Source: Mycobacterium gastri (GTDB taxonomy: Bacteria; Actinomycetota; Actinomycetes; Mycobacteriales; Mycobacteriaceae). From it: 64,000 bases of DNA. This document shows positions 8,154 through 17,160 of the stretch, piece after piece. The stretch covers positions 43,036-107,035 of the forward strand of contig NZ_LQOX01000153.1 in NCBI RefSeq assembly GCF_002102175.1. The letters are read 5' to 3'. The notes below the pieces were generated by a model. It was given only the letters and a program-made list of their open reading frames with translations. It ran no database searches and had not been told where the DNA came from. The translations under genes were made by a program, and so were the position numbers. Positions within the stretch are counted from its first letter, which is position 1. Each line of letters opens with the position of its first letter.

Positions 8154-9557
8154 GTGCTGCTGCCCTCGCTGAACCCCGCTGACCTGTCCGCCGCCGACAT
8201 CGCCGACGCGGTAAGCATCGACGGCGTCACACTCAGCCGCAGCGACCTGGTCGGCGCCGCGACGTCGGTGGCCGAGCGGGTCGCGGGCGCGCACCGGATC
8301 GCGGTGCTGGCCACGCCGACCGCCGCCACCGTGCTGGCCGTCACCGGTTGTCTGCTCGCCGGCGTGCAAGTCGTCCCGGTACCGGCCGACGTCGGGGTGG
8401 CCGAACGCCGGCATATGCTGGCCGACTCCGGCGCGCAGGCGTGGCTGGGACCGGTACCCAGCGAAACCGAAGGGCTGCCGCACATTCCGGTGCGGTTGCG
8501 GGCCCGGTCCTGGCACCATTATCCCGAGCCGTCTCCCGATGCCGTTGCGATGGTGATCTACACCTCGGGCACCACCGGCCTGCCCAAGGGCGTGCAGTTG
8601 AGCCGGCGCGCGATCGCCGCGGACCTCGATGCGCTGGCCGACGCCTGGCAGTGGACCGCCGATGACGTTCTGGTGCACGGGTTGCCGATGTATCATGTCC
8701 ACGGCCTGGTGCTCGGTCTGCTCGGTTCGCTGCGGGTCGGAAATCGGTTCGTGCACACCGGAAAACCGACGCCGGCCGGATACGGGGCTGCGGGCGGCAC
8801 GCTGTATTTCGGGGTGCCGACGGTGTGGTCGCGGGTGGCGGCCGACCAGGCTGCCGCCGAGGCGCTCAGGCCGGCGCGGCTGTTGGTGTCCGGCAGCGCG
8901 GCACTGCCGGTGCCGGTTTTCGACAAGCTGGTCGCGCTCACCGGGCACCGGCCCATCGAACGGTACGGCGCCTCGGAATCATTGATCACCGTGTCGACCC
9001 GGGCCGACGGCGAACGTCGCCCGGGTTGGGTGGGCCTGCCGGTGGCCGGCGTGCAGACCCGGCTGGTCGACGACGGCGGTGACCCGGTCCCGCACGACGG
9101 CGAAACCGTTGGCAGTCTTCAGGTTCGGGGCCCGACGATGTTCGAGGGCTACCTGAATCGACCGGATGCCACCGCGGAAGCCTTCGACGCGGACGGCTGG
9201 TATCGCACCGGCGACGTCGCGGTCGTCGACGCCGGCGGCATGCACCGCATCGTGGGACGCGAGTCGGTCGACTTGATCAAATCGGGCGGATTCCGCATCG
9301 GTGCGGGCGAAATCGAGACGGTGCTGCTGGGGCATCCTGATGTGGCCGAGGCCGCAGTCGTCGGAGTCCCCGACGCGGACCTGGGCCAGCGCATCGTTGC
9401 CTACGTCGTCGGCTCAGCGAACCCCGATGACTTGATTCAGTTTGTCGCTGAGCAGCTTTCGATTCACAAACGACCACGCGAGGTGCGGATGGTCGAGTCG
9501 CTGCCGCGCAATGCGCTGGGCAAGGTGCTCAAGAAGCAATTGCTGCCGGAAAGCTGA
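8154..9557 (+). CDS. fadD36: Fatty-acid-CoA ligase FadD36
   Basis: This 467-residue ANL-superfamily acyl-CoA synthetase has the P-loop-like motif IYTSGTTGLPKG, the adenine-contact RYGASES region, the YRTGDVA hinge motif and a C-terminal catalytic Lys in LPRNALGKVLKK. It joins ATP and a carboxylate to give an acyl-adenylate and then acyl-CoA. Size and neighbours (two hydrolases upstream) match Rv1193. It starts at GTG 8154. It is the last recognisable backbone gene before an acquired segment. Confidence 0.88.
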   Translation: MLLPSLNPADLSAADIADAVSIDGVTLSRSDLVGAATSVAERVAGAHRIAVLATPTAATVLAVTGCLLAGVQVVPVPADVGVAERRHMLADSGAQAWLGPVPSETEGLPHIPVRLRARSWHHYPEPSPDAVAMVIYTSGTTGLPKGVQLSRRAIAADLDALADAWQWTADDVLVHGLPMYHVHGLVLGLLGSLRVGNRFVHTGKPTPAGYGAAGGTLYFGVPTVWSRVAADQAAAEALRPARLLVSGSAALPVPVFDKLVALTGHRPIERYGASESLITVSTRADGERRPGWVGLPVAGVQTRLVDDGGDPVPHDGETVGSLQVRGPTMFEGYLNRPDATAEAFDADGWYRTGDVAVVDAGGMHRIVGRESVDLIKSGGFRIGAGEIETVLLGHPDVAEAAVVGVPDADLGQRIVAYVVGSANPDDLIQFVAEQLSIHKRPREVRMVESLPRNALGKVLKKQLLPES

Positions 9558-9580
9558 ATCGGCTCGAATTGACTACGAGT

Positions 9581-9621
9581 GGTCACTTTCAATGAGCAGG
9601 ACCGGTCACTTTCAGATGAGC
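9581..9621. repeat. Two near-identical 17-18 bp direct repeats
   Basis: The words ggtcactttcaatgagc (9581-9597) and ggtcactttcagatgagc (9604-9621) repeat with a 23-bp period just after fadD36. Repeated end motifs like this are common at insertion-sequence termini, and an island with foreign-looking genes starts right here. No transposase gene is attached, so this is at most a remnant. Confidence 0.5.
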
Positions 9622-9663
9622 GGTAACAGGCTCGGGCGCTTCCGTGACACGAGAGGCCTTCCG

Positions 9664-11046
9664 TTATACGGAAGGCTGGACGCTCAGCCCGGTAGTCAGG
9701 TGGTCAAGGGGTTTAATGCGTGGGTGTCGGAGGTTGGTCAGCAGGATCTGGACGAGCAAGGCTGGGTCCTGCAGTCGTGTGGGTGGGTCGATGAGTCCGC
9801 GGACGCGTAGGAGCCGTTCGGCGACGGCAATGTTGGTGGTCGCGGCTGCCAAAGCTGCTCGTTGCATCCAGCTGCGCATCCTTGCCTGTAGCGAAGGGTT
9901 CGGAGCGGCTGGGAGTTCGTTGGCCTGGTTCATTGCCCACACTGGCGCAATATGTTCGACGGCAGCGCTATAGAAGCGCGCCATGTCGGTGTCGCCGGCC
10001 TGTAGGCAGTCACGGAGCGTGAACGCATGCATGGCGGCCATCGTCATGCCTTGGCCGTAAAGGGGATTGAGCGTGCACAGCGCGTCTCCCAGTACCAACA
10101 GGCCTGTGGGCAGCTGGGACATGCGGTCGTAGCGTTGCCATTGTGTAGCGGTGGCTCGCGAGATCGCGATCTCCCCGATAGGTGTCGCATCGTGTAGGAC
10201 AGTGCTGATGGCGGGGGGAAGGATGCGGTCAGCCATTTCCAGCATCTCGATGAAAGTTTTCGGTGGAGGACCAAGGCCAACGGGACAGGAGATAGCCAGC
10301 ATCCAGGTGTCATGCTCGTAGGCCATCAGCACCGCACCTGGTGCCGAACTGCCCTGACTGACGAACGCCATCCGCTCGCCGATACGCCCCGATGGGATGT
10401 GCATGAGGTGACTGGAGTACCCCCACGTTGGGGGCGTCATGTCTTGCGGCACAGGGCCAAAGCCATAGCTCTCTAGGAACGCGCGGGTCCGCGATGCACG
10501 ACCGGTCGTATCGATCACAAGATCGGCGTCCACAGTGCTTTCGATACCGTTGACGTGGTTGATAATTCGCGCGCCGGTGACGGTACCGGCGGTGACACGC
10601 GGCTCGATCACCTTGTGGTTGTCGAGGATCGTGACGTTGGCCAACGCGGCCACCCGCCGGCGAAGGTGAAACTCAACAAATGGGCGACTGGCCTGGTAGG
10701 CCGCTAAGGGCACTGGATCGGCCAGTTTGCCCGGGGGGTTCAGCTCATAGCCGGCGACGCGGACATACAGCCGGGACAAGTCATCACCATCGTCCACAGC
10801 GGCGCCAGCGGCGGCCAGTTCTTCCAAGATTCCCGGAAACAGCTCGCCGATCAGTTGAGTGCCGCGGCTGAGAAAGTTGTGTAGGTGGAGTCCCTGGGGG
10901 ACACCTTTGCGGTGTTCTGGACGATCTGGCAGGACGTCTCGCTCCACCATGGTCACTGACCCGTAAAACTCCGAGAGCACCCGGGCGGTCAGTAACCCCG
11001 CCACACCAGCCCCCAAAACCAGGGCATGCGCACCCTTATTAGCCAT
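9664..11046 (-). CDS. FAD-dependent monooxygenase / geranylgeranyl-reductase-like oxidoreductase
   Basis: This 460-residue flavoprotein has an N-terminal Rossmann motif GAGVAGLLTA (residues 12-21), a second FAD contact in VLGDALCTLNPLYGQGM, and DLVIDTTGRASRTRAFL between them, the pattern of class A flavin monooxygenases and halogenase-like proteins. AAAGGAG lies seven bases before ATG 11046. It stands alone, with a markedly AT-rich stretch upstream (about 11100-11150) that is unlike the rest of the window and suggests transfer. The M. tuberculosis counterpart region has no such gene. The substrate is unknown. Confidence 0.8.
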   Translation of the reverse strand: MANKGAHALVLGAGVAGLLTARVLSEFYGSVTMVERDVLPDRPEHRKGVPQGLHLHNFLSRGTQLIGELFPGILEELAAAGAAVDDGDDLSRLYVRVAGYELNPPGKLADPVPLAAYQASRPFVEFHLRRRVAALANVTILDNHKVIEPRVTAGTVTGARIINHVNGIESTVDADLVIDTTGRASRTRAFLESYGFGPVPQDMTPPTWGYSSHLMHIPSGRIGERMAFVSQGSSAPGAVLMAYEHDTWMLAISCPVGLGPPPKTFIEMLEMADRILPPAISTVLHDATPIGEIAISRATATQWQRYDRMSQLPTGLLVLGDALCTLNPLYGQGMTMAAMHAFTLRDCLQAGDTDMARFYSAAVEHIAPVWAMNQANELPAAPNPSLQARMRSWMQRAALAAATTNIAVAERLLRVRGLIDPPTRLQDPALLVQILLTNLRHPRIKPLDHLTTGLSVQPSV

Positions 11047-11373
11047 CGCGGCTCCTTTCCTCGCCGGCGCAGGGCCGCTCTATCGGCCTCTGCAATGCAC
11101 CGACAGTACATCAACTTTAAGAAAAATAAGAATAACTTAATATTACGGTAAGGATGTAGGCCATGCCCGGAGACATGCATCCGGGAACTTCACAGCATGT
11201 GTGTTATTGAGATCTTCTTATCTACGTAATCGATTGTGGTCCACGAGAAACTAGGCCGTGCAGTCGATCTGGGCGCCAACCTCCCGCCAGAGTCCACCGA
11301 CGTGGCGGCCCCGCGATAGGTGCCCAGAGCTCCCGAGGTCTGACCTGGATCGTAGGCCCGCCAGCACCGGCGC
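11047..11373. promoter_or_regulatory. AT-rich intergenic region of the island
   Basis: The stretch from about 11100 to 11160 is rich in A and T (long A/T runs around 11113-11145), a strong contrast with the GC-rich surroundings. It likely holds the promoter of the flavin monooxygenase. From about 11200 to 11373 I see no gene; this part follows the end of the toxin gene. Confidence 0.4.
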
Positions 11374-12279
11374 TCAGTGGATCCACAAACGCGTCGAACC
11401 GTTCCAGTTTGTCGTCGGCGCTGCTGCGTCGGTGAGTCGATCGGCGAAGGCGAGGACCGCATGCACCACGGTGGCGAATTCCTGTGGTAGCGCAGCGCCA
11501 TCGGGTCCGAGGCCGGCCCGGTAGGCGTCGTAGGCACGTCGCCTCGATTCGATAAGGTCTCCGATCACTGACGACAGCGTGACGACATCGGTTCCGCGGT
11601 GATTGGCGGTTGCGATTAGCGCGCCGCGAGCGGCCGAATGCGAGATGTCTCGGTCGCCGGTGAGGGTGTAGATGTCGGCGTAGTCACGCACGCGGGTGTT
11701 TGCTGGTCCGAGACTGATTGCAGTGGTGATCTTCTCGGCCGGCACGGTCTCGAGCGGATAGCCGAGGATTCGAATCGGTGGATGCTCCGGCCGCAGCGCA
11801 GGTAAGTCGATGTGTTGCGGTGCGGGAGTGACCGGGTCGCCAAAGTTGACGTCCAGACGCAGCTTGATGACCGCAGACGCGATTGCGCAGTCCATCGCGA
11901 CGCGCACTCCCGAGTACAGGTCCTCGTCACGGATTACGCGCGATGTCACAGTGTGAGTGCGGTATTCGACCCCGTCGTCGGGTATTGATTGCTCGGCGAT
12001 CGCGACGATTCGCGCGACGACAGTCGCTTCGTCGTTGGCGAAGTTCCGCGCCAACGCATCAACGTCAGCGGTCGGCCGGCGCGCGTCGAACGCCGCCAAG
12101 AGAATCCCGCCTTTGAGCACGAATTGCTCGGCGTATGACGAGAGTGCCAGTCGCGCAAGCCACCGCTCGACCACGTAGAGGGTAAGCAACTCTTGGGTCG
12201 GACGGCCCTCGGCACGGGCACGGAGCTGCAGATCCAGGTAGGCGCGCCCGGCCGGAGTACTGCGCGTCGGACGGCTCAT
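11374..12279 (-). CDS. AbiEii/MenT-type nucleotidyltransferase toxin
   Basis: This 301-residue protein belongs to the AbiEii (DUF1814) nucleotidyltransferase family. It has VLKGGILLAAF followed by RRPTADVDALAR (about residues 54-77), the GG...DxD signature that binds nucleotide and metal, and a later VPAEKITTAIS segment containing the family Lys. Mycobacterial members (MenT) modify tRNA acceptor stems and stop translation. Its ATG overlaps the antitoxin stop (ATGA), the normal order of antitoxin first. The pair resembles Rv2827c-Rv2826c, by recollection. It lies in an acquired island. Confidence 0.85.
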   Translation of the reverse strand: MSRPTRSTPAGRAYLDLQLRARAEGRPTQELLTLYVVERWLARLALSSYAEQFVLKGGILLAAFDARRPTADVDALARNFANDEATVVARIVAIAEQSIPDDGVEYRTHTVTSRVIRDEDLYSGVRVAMDCAIASAVIKLRLDVNFGDPVTPAPQHIDLPALRPEHPPIRILGYPLETVPAEKITTAISLGPANTRVRDYADIYTLTGDRDISHSAARGALIATANHRGTDVVTLSSVIGDLIESRRRAYDAYRAGLGPDGAALPQEFATVVHAVLAFADRLTDAAAPTTNWNGSTRLWIH

Positions 12280-12884
12280 TCGGCAGTGGCCACCTCGAGC
12301 GCACGGCGGACCGGTCCCGCCACATCAAACATCGATGCCAGGCGCAGCAACTGCGCTGGTGCGGCGTCGCGTCGGCGCAGGTATCGCTGCAGCGCGGCGA
12401 GTGCGAGCGACTCGCCGAATCGATGCCGCAGTCGCATCAGGTCGATGACCGTGCGAGTGGGAGTGTAGATCCGTACCCACTCTCCTGGCGCCGCCTCCAG
12501 TCGGGATAGTTCAACTTCGAAAGTATTGGCAGCAAAGCGAAATACCTCTGTCGGTGGATATGCGATCCGCGGTGGGCGGTGCCCGGTGGGCACGGCGATC
12601 TGCACCGCGGGGGGGAGCTCGTCGCTCAGTTCGTGAACCGCCGCGGCCGACCGACAACATACGATCGCCACCGGGGATCGGTACGCAACTGCCAGGAGAT
12701 CCGGTGCGCTGGCTAGCTGCGCGTCGGCGCGTCGGAAAACTCCACGCGACAATTCGACGACGTCACCGCTGTCACGCAAGGCATATAGCACCCGCGGATG
12801 CACACCACGAGCCAGGGCGGTCGCGGTCGTGAATGTATCGGGCAGTTCCGGGAGCCCCGACATGGATAAAAGTGTGACACGCAT
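12276..12884 (-). CDS. AbiEi/MenA-type antitoxin with winged-helix N-terminus
   Basis: This 202-residue protein has an N-terminal winged helix (TTATALARGVHPRVLYALRD ... VVELSRGVFRR) and a C-terminal AbiEi-like domain (YTPTRTVIDLMRLRHRFGE). AbiEi antitoxins repress their own promoter by binding inverted repeats. Here ATG 12884 and ATG 12863 are both possible; the second would place the left arm of a 13-bp inverted repeat on the start codon. The stop overlaps the toxin ATG. AbiEi-type pairs act as type IV systems in other genera, while some mycobacterial MenA proteins work by toxin phosphorylation; which applies here is not known. Confidence 0.82.
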   Translation of the reverse strand: MRVTLLSMSGLPELPDTFTTATALARGVHPRVLYALRDSGDVVELSRGVFRRADAQLASAPDLLAVAYRSPVAIVCCRSAAAVHELSDELPPAVQIAVPTGHRPPRIAYPPTEVFRFAANTFEVELSRLEAAPGEWVRIYTPTRTVIDLMRLRHRFGESLALAALQRYLRRRDAAPAQLLRLASMFDVAGPVRRALEVATAE

Positions 12885-12911
12885 CTACGTTAAGTGCAAC
12901 ACTTTTATCCA
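12863..12911. promoter_or_regulatory. 13-bp inverted repeat, probable antitoxin operator
   Basis: The arms tggataaaagtgt (12863-12875) and acacttttatcca (12899-12911) are a perfect inverted repeat with a 23-bp spacer. It covers the start region of the antitoxin gene, where negative autoregulation by AbiEi-type antitoxins takes place. Confidence 0.65.
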
Positions 12912-13301
12912 CATACCGGGGTCCCTGGCGCCACACCCGTAATGTTCGCGGACCTGGGCCCGCAGGACGTTTCTGCTGAACAGGCATATCTGGCTTGGGT
13001 GCGCAGCTCGGACGTCTGAAGAAAGATGCTCTGAGCTGGGATAATTCGGATTGTTGAAGTCTGAATATCGCGAGAATCGGAGCACCTAGCTGGTGGGAAG
13101 TCTCAGCGTCCTATCCATTGTGGTGCAGTGAGGCCACGGGTTCAGGTGTTGTGTCGCAGGTGGGGGGGCGCTGGCGCGCACGGCAGAACTGAGCGGTTTG
13201 ACCGCGGCGCCGTCGGAGGCGTGGGCGCCGTGGCTTAAGCCGTGGGCCAGCCATGATCCGCGGAAACTGCGCGGCGATTGATCTGATTCCCAGGCACCGT
13301 G
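12912..13301. other. Intergenic region without a supported gene
   Basis: Between the antitoxin operator and the IS remnant I find no reading frame with family features. The base composition is mixed. The region probably contains old insertion-sequence debris leading into the transposase fragment. Confidence 0.4.
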
Positions 13302-13645
13302 GATCCCGTGTACGACGCCGAGGAACAGGTCCGCGAAGGCGCCTGGGTGGCTGAGGCCGCCGGCGTGCTGGATCTGTCCGGTTGGCCACCACGGATGCGG
13401 GTCATCGTGCGCCGCGAACGACCCACCCCGGTGGCCAGCTGCGGTACACCGACCGAAAATGGGTGCGGCTGAACGCCTTTGTCGCCAACACGGTCGCGGT
13501 CAGCTGCCCGATCTGCAGTTGCGCCACCGCCGCCAGCTCGCTGCGAAGACCGTATCCGCACCGCCAAAGGCACCGGCCGGGCCAACTTGCCGCTGTACGG
13601 CTTCGACCAGAACCGGATCTGGTGGGCCATCGTGCCTAAGCCGGC
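13302..13645 (+). pseudogene. IS1380-type transposase remnant, frameshifted
   Basis: Read on the plus strand, codons from about 13302 give VYDAEEQVREGAWVAEAAG and a following VLDLSGWP block. After a frame change, 13536-13630 gives CEDRIRTAKGTGRANLPL and GFDQNRIWWAIV. These blocks match, from memory, the C-terminal part of IS1380-family transposases, where the RCEDRIR...GFDQNR segment is highly conserved. No single frame is open across the whole region, the N-terminal half is absent, and the fragment runs into the end of the PucR gene. It is dead and marks the right border of the island. Confidence 0.7.
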
Positions 13646-14901
13646 ACGCCGTCGTCGTGACGTGCGGGTGCGGGCAGATTGCCGACGTTGCTGCCGCGCC
13701 ACTTCAGCGCTTCGAGGGCGACCGCGACTTCGACGGAGGTGCGGCCCAGGGGCCTTGGCAGGAGTCGTTGAGCGGACTCGATTCGGCGCAGCAAGGTGTT
13801 GCGGTGCGTGTAGAGGCGTTTGGCGGCGCGGGAGGCGTTGCACTGCTCGTTGATGAACGTCAGCAGCGTCGTCTGCAGCTCCGGGCTTGCCGATTCCAGG
13901 TCCCCGAGCGTGCTGGTGATGAATTCGCTTGCTGCTTGCTGGTTTTGGGTGACCAGAGCGACCATCTGCACGTCGGAGAAGAACGCCACCCGCTGGCCGG
14001 ACTTCAGTCGCATCAGGGTGCGCTGCGTGGTCAGCGCCTCGAGGTGGCTGCGCCGGAACCCCCCGGTCCCGGTTGCGGTGGTTCCAATGGCGATGCGCGC
14101 CCCGGCAGTGTTGTCCAGCGCCCGCTCAACCGCGGCGATGTCGAGGCCGGCGGCGTCGGCCAGCCACACCCAGCGGGTGGCCGCACTGGCGACCACGGTG
14201 AGTTGTTGCGCATAGCCCACAGTGTGGCTGAACGCGTCGGCGGCGCGATCGAGATCGCCGTGGTCGCGGTCGATCTCGTCGCTCCAGACGATGGCTGCGG
14301 TGTGCGTCCGATTCAATGGGTAACCCAGCCGAGCCTCGGCGCGCTCCCGGCTGATCGGGGCGCCTTCGAGAAGGAGCCCGACCACCTCGAGGCGCTCGGC
14401 ATGGCTGCCACGGTTCAGTTCGTGGTGTTCGAGCTGGATTTGGGCGGCGATGTGGGCAAGTGTGGCCTCGATGAAGTCGTTGACCGATCGGGCGGAAACG
14501 TCGAGCAGCTCGCGCAGCTCCGCAGGATCGGCGGTGAGGTCGAACGCAATGTGCAGCCACAGCCGCCAGGCGATGTATTCCCCGGCTCGATAGACGTCGT
14601 GCGCCAAGGTGTCCAGGCCCCGGCGCACTAGGTCGCGGGCCATGCGAAGCGGCTCCGCGCCGAGGTTGGGCGGCACCGGTGCGCCGGGGTCGCGCATATT
14701 GGCGGCCGCCCAGTGCACCAGGTTGGCGCGGTTGGCCTTTTGGACAACCTTGGCCAGGACAGGATCATCGGCGATGGCCGGGTTAGCCGCCACCGTGGCA
14801 CGATCCAGCTCCGCGATCCATTCCGGGCCGGGGTTGAGGGCGATCCGGGCTCCTTCTCGGATGAGCTCACGAATCCGCGGCGAGGGTCGTTGCCGTACCA
14901 C
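13636..14901 (-). CDS. PucR-family transcriptional regulator (Rv1194c-like)
   Basis: This 421-residue protein has a central GGDEF-like region and a C-terminal PucR helix-turn-helix (LLTFINEQCNASRAAKRLYTHRNTLLRRIESAQRLL, about residues 345-380), the layout of CdaR/PucR activators. Length and genomic position before PE13-PPE18 match Rv1194c exactly. The GTG/ATG at 14901 gives a family-like N-terminus (MVRQRPSPRIRELIREG). It is divergent from the PE/PPE pair across a 730-bp spacer. Confidence 0.85.
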   Translation of the reverse strand: MVRQRPSPRIRELIREGARIALNPGPEWIAELDRATVAANPAIADDPVLAKVVQKANRANLVHWAAANMRDPGAPVPPNLGAEPLRMARDLVRRGLDTLAHDVYRAGEYIAWRLWLHIAFDLTADPAELRELLDVSARSVNDFIEATLAHIAAQIQLEHHELNRGSHAERLEVVGLLLEGAPISRERAEARLGYPLNRTHTAAIVWSDEIDRDHGDLDRAADAFSHTVGYAQQLTVVASAATRWVWLADAAGLDIAAVERALDNTAGARIAIGTTATGTGGFRRSHLEALTTQRTLMRLKSGQRVAFFSDVQMVALVTQNQQAASEFITSTLGDLESASPELQTTLLTFINEQCNASRAAKRLYTHRNTLLRRIESAQRLLPRPLGRTSVEVAVALEALKWRGSNVGNLPAPARHDDGVPA

Positions 14902-15630
14902 GTGCTGATTTTAGGATCGGGGGTTGGTGCTATAGGTTATCGTTTTGCGCTGTCGGGTGGGACTTAACCTGGTGTCGCCCTTGCCCTCTCGGATTCACGG
15001 CAGCAGCGCCTTGTCCGTTTGCCGCTGATGTGATAGCCGGCACGGCCGCAGCTGCGGATTCGCGAAGTCGCTGGTTGAACGGGCGCGAAGCCGCTTGACC
15101 GCGTGGACCGGGAATGCCATTGGAGTGGCCGGCTTACGGGACCCGACAGTTATGCTCGTCGGGAGGCAAACGGTAACCCGGCAACCGGGGCGGTCTTGAT
15201 CAGCTCAATTCAGGCTGAACATATCTCGATTGGCTCGATTGGCTCGATTGGCGGGGTTCCGCCGCCAGAACCGATCTCGTCAAGGATCCCCGTTTGGAAC
15301 GGCTTGCGGCGCAGTGCAATAGCCGACCCGCGATGACCCGCCGGCCGGTCCGGGACAAAGTGTCGCGCTGTATGGCCACTGTGCACTTTGCACCTGTGGT
15401 CGGGCCCAATGGGGAAGATTTCACCGCTGGCCGGACCTGTTGGTGCATTGTGCACCTCCGGCTGGCCTGTTCGGGTGAGATTAACCTGTTGCCGTCGTTG
15501 CCTGTTCGCAATCATCAACGCCAGTTCATCACCGCCGACCCGACCCGCGGCGGAGAACGTGGGCCACCGGTGACCCGACCATCAACCTGCATTGCCGGGC
15601 GGGTGCCCGGCGTCTCGAGGAGGTACCCTC
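14902..15630. promoter_or_regulatory. PucR / PE13-PPE18 intergenic region with two matching palindromes
   Basis: No gene is supported. The region holds GTGCA-CTT-TGCAC at 15381-15393 and GGTGCA-TTG-TGCACC at 15442-15456, two copies of the same GTGCA-N3-TGCAC palindrome about 61 bp apart, roughly 190-250 bp upstream of the PE start. A short tandem of GATTGGCTC (three copies, about 15228-15254) lies further upstream. An AGGAGG-like ribosome site precedes the PE start (15617-15623). The paired palindromes look like an operator. Confidence 0.5.
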
Positions 15631-15930
15631 ATGTCTTTCCTGACGGCACAACCGGACGCCTTGGCGGCCGCAGCCGCCAACCTCGGATCGGTCGGTGCGG
15701 CACTGAGCGCCGGCAATGCCGCTGCCGCGGCTCCGACGACGGGTGTGTTGCCCCCGGCTGCCGACGAGGTCTCGGCATTGGTCGCAGTGCAGTTCGCGGC
15801 GCACGCGGCCACCTATCAGGCGGTGAGTGCGAAGGCCGCCGCGATTCACGATCAGTTGGTGGCCACTCTTGCCACGAGCGCCGGTTCGTATGCCGCCACC
15901 GAAGCCGCCAACGCCGCGGCCGCCCAGTGA
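15631..15930 (+). CDS. PE13: PE family protein (PE13-like)
   Basis: This is a 99-residue PE protein consisting only of the helical PE domain: MSFLTAQPDAL at the start, alanine-rich helices, and the YQAVSAKAAAIHDQ segment that follows the PE motif region. ATG 15631 has GGAGG just upstream. PE proteins pair with PPE proteins and are secreted by ESX systems; the partner here is encoded 29 bases downstream. Length equals PE13 (Rv1195), and the position after the PucR gene is the same. Confidence 0.9.
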   Translation: MSFLTAQPDALAAAAANLGSVGAALSAGNAAAAAPTTGVLPPAADEVSALVAVQFAAHAATYQAVSAKAAAIHDQLVATLATSAGSYAATEAANAAAAQ

Positions 15931-15959
15931 CCGACGGCGTTCCAAGAATAGGACTGACG

Positions 15960-17135
15960 ATGGATTTCGGAGCTTTGCCGCCGGAGATCAACTCCGCCAG
16001 GATGTACACCGGTCCCGGTTCGGGCTCGCTTCTGGCCGCCGCGCAGGTCTGGGATGGCGTGGCTATCGACTTGTACAACGCTGCGTCCACTGTTCAGTCG
16101 GTGACCTGGGGATTGCTGGTCGGGCCGTGGCGGGGTTCGTCGGCGGGCTTGATGGCCGCGGCCGCATCGCCGTACGTGACCTGGCTGGGTATCACCGCAG
16201 CGCAGGCCGAGCTGACCGCCGACCAGGTCCGGGCGGCGGCGACAGCCCATGAGACGGCCTTTGCCATGACGGTGCCGCCGGTGGTGATCGCCGAAAACCG
16301 TATCCAGCTGTTGACGCTGATCGCGACCAACCTGTTCGGGCAGAACACCCCGGCGATCGCGGTCACCGAGGCCGAGTACGGCGAAATGTGGGCCCAGGAT
16401 GCCGCCGCGATGTATGGCTATGCGGGTTCGGCGGCAGTGGCGGCGGAAACGCTCACGCCGTTCGACGAGGCCCCGGAGATCACCAATGCCGGCGGGCTGG
16501 TGCAGCAGGCCGCGGCGGTCGAGGAGGCGACCGACACCGCCGCGGCGAACCAACTGATGTCCACGGTGCCGCAGGCGTTGCAACAACTCGCCGAGCCCAC
16601 GCAAAGCGCCACACCCTTCACAACCGTGGGAGAGCTCTGGAAGGCGATTTCGCCGCATCTGTCGCCGATCAGCAACATCGTGTCGATGCTCAACAATCAC
16701 GTTTCGATGCTCAACTCCGGCATGTCGATGACCAACACGGCGAGTTCAGTGATGAAGGGCATGGCTCCAGCGGCCGCCAAGGCAGTCGAAGCCGCGGTCG
16801 AAACGGGGGCCAGGACCATAGGGTCGCTGGGAAGCGGGTTGGGTTCCTCCGGGATCGGCGGTTCCGGGGTCGCGGCGGGTCTGGGCCGGGCGCTATCGAT
16901 CGGCTCGTTGTCGGTGCCGCAAGGGTGGGCGGCGGCGAATCAGGCGGTCGTCCCGGCGGCCCGGGCATTGCCGCTTGCCGGCCTGGTCAGCGCCGCCGAA
17001 TCCGGGCCCGCACCTATGCTCGGTGGGCTGCCGCTGGGCCAACTGGCCAACGCCGGCGGTGGCAGCGGCGTCAGCGGCGTGCTGCGGGTCACGCCGCGGC
17101 CCTATGTCATGCCTCGGACGCCGGCCGCCGGGTAA
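15960..17135 (+). CDS. PPE18: PPE family protein, SVP subgroup (PPE18-like)
   Basis: This 391-residue protein starts MDFGALPPEINSARMYTGPG, the conserved PPE N-terminus. The PPE domain runs to about residue 180. The GSLSVPQGW motif near residue 315-325 places it in the PPE-SVP subgroup. Length matches PPE18 (Rv1196), an ESX-secreted immunomodulatory surface protein in M. tuberculosis. In that genome esxK-esxL follow; they are missing here, and a 20-bp repeat array and an NRPS locus come next instead. It is co-transcribed with the PE gene. Confidence 0.9.
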   Translation: MDFGALPPEINSARMYTGPGSGSLLAAAQVWDGVAIDLYNAASTVQSVTWGLLVGPWRGSSAGLMAAAASPYVTWLGITAAQAELTADQVRAAATAHETAFAMTVPPVVIAENRIQLLTLIATNLFGQNTPAIAVTEAEYGEMWAQDAAAMYGYAGSAAVAAETLTPFDEAPEITNAGGLVQQAAAVEEATDTAAANQLMSTVPQALQQLAEPTQSATPFTTVGELWKAISPHLSPISNIVSMLNNHVSMLNSGMSMTNTASSVMKGMAPAAAKAVEAAVETGARTIGSLGSGLGSSGIGGSGVAAGLGRALSIGSLSVPQGWAAANQAVVPAARALPLAGLVSAAESGPAPMLGGLPLGQLANAGGGSGVSGVLRVTPRPYVMPRTPAAG

Positions 17136-17160
17136 TGGCCGAATCCCGGCGCCGAGTGTG

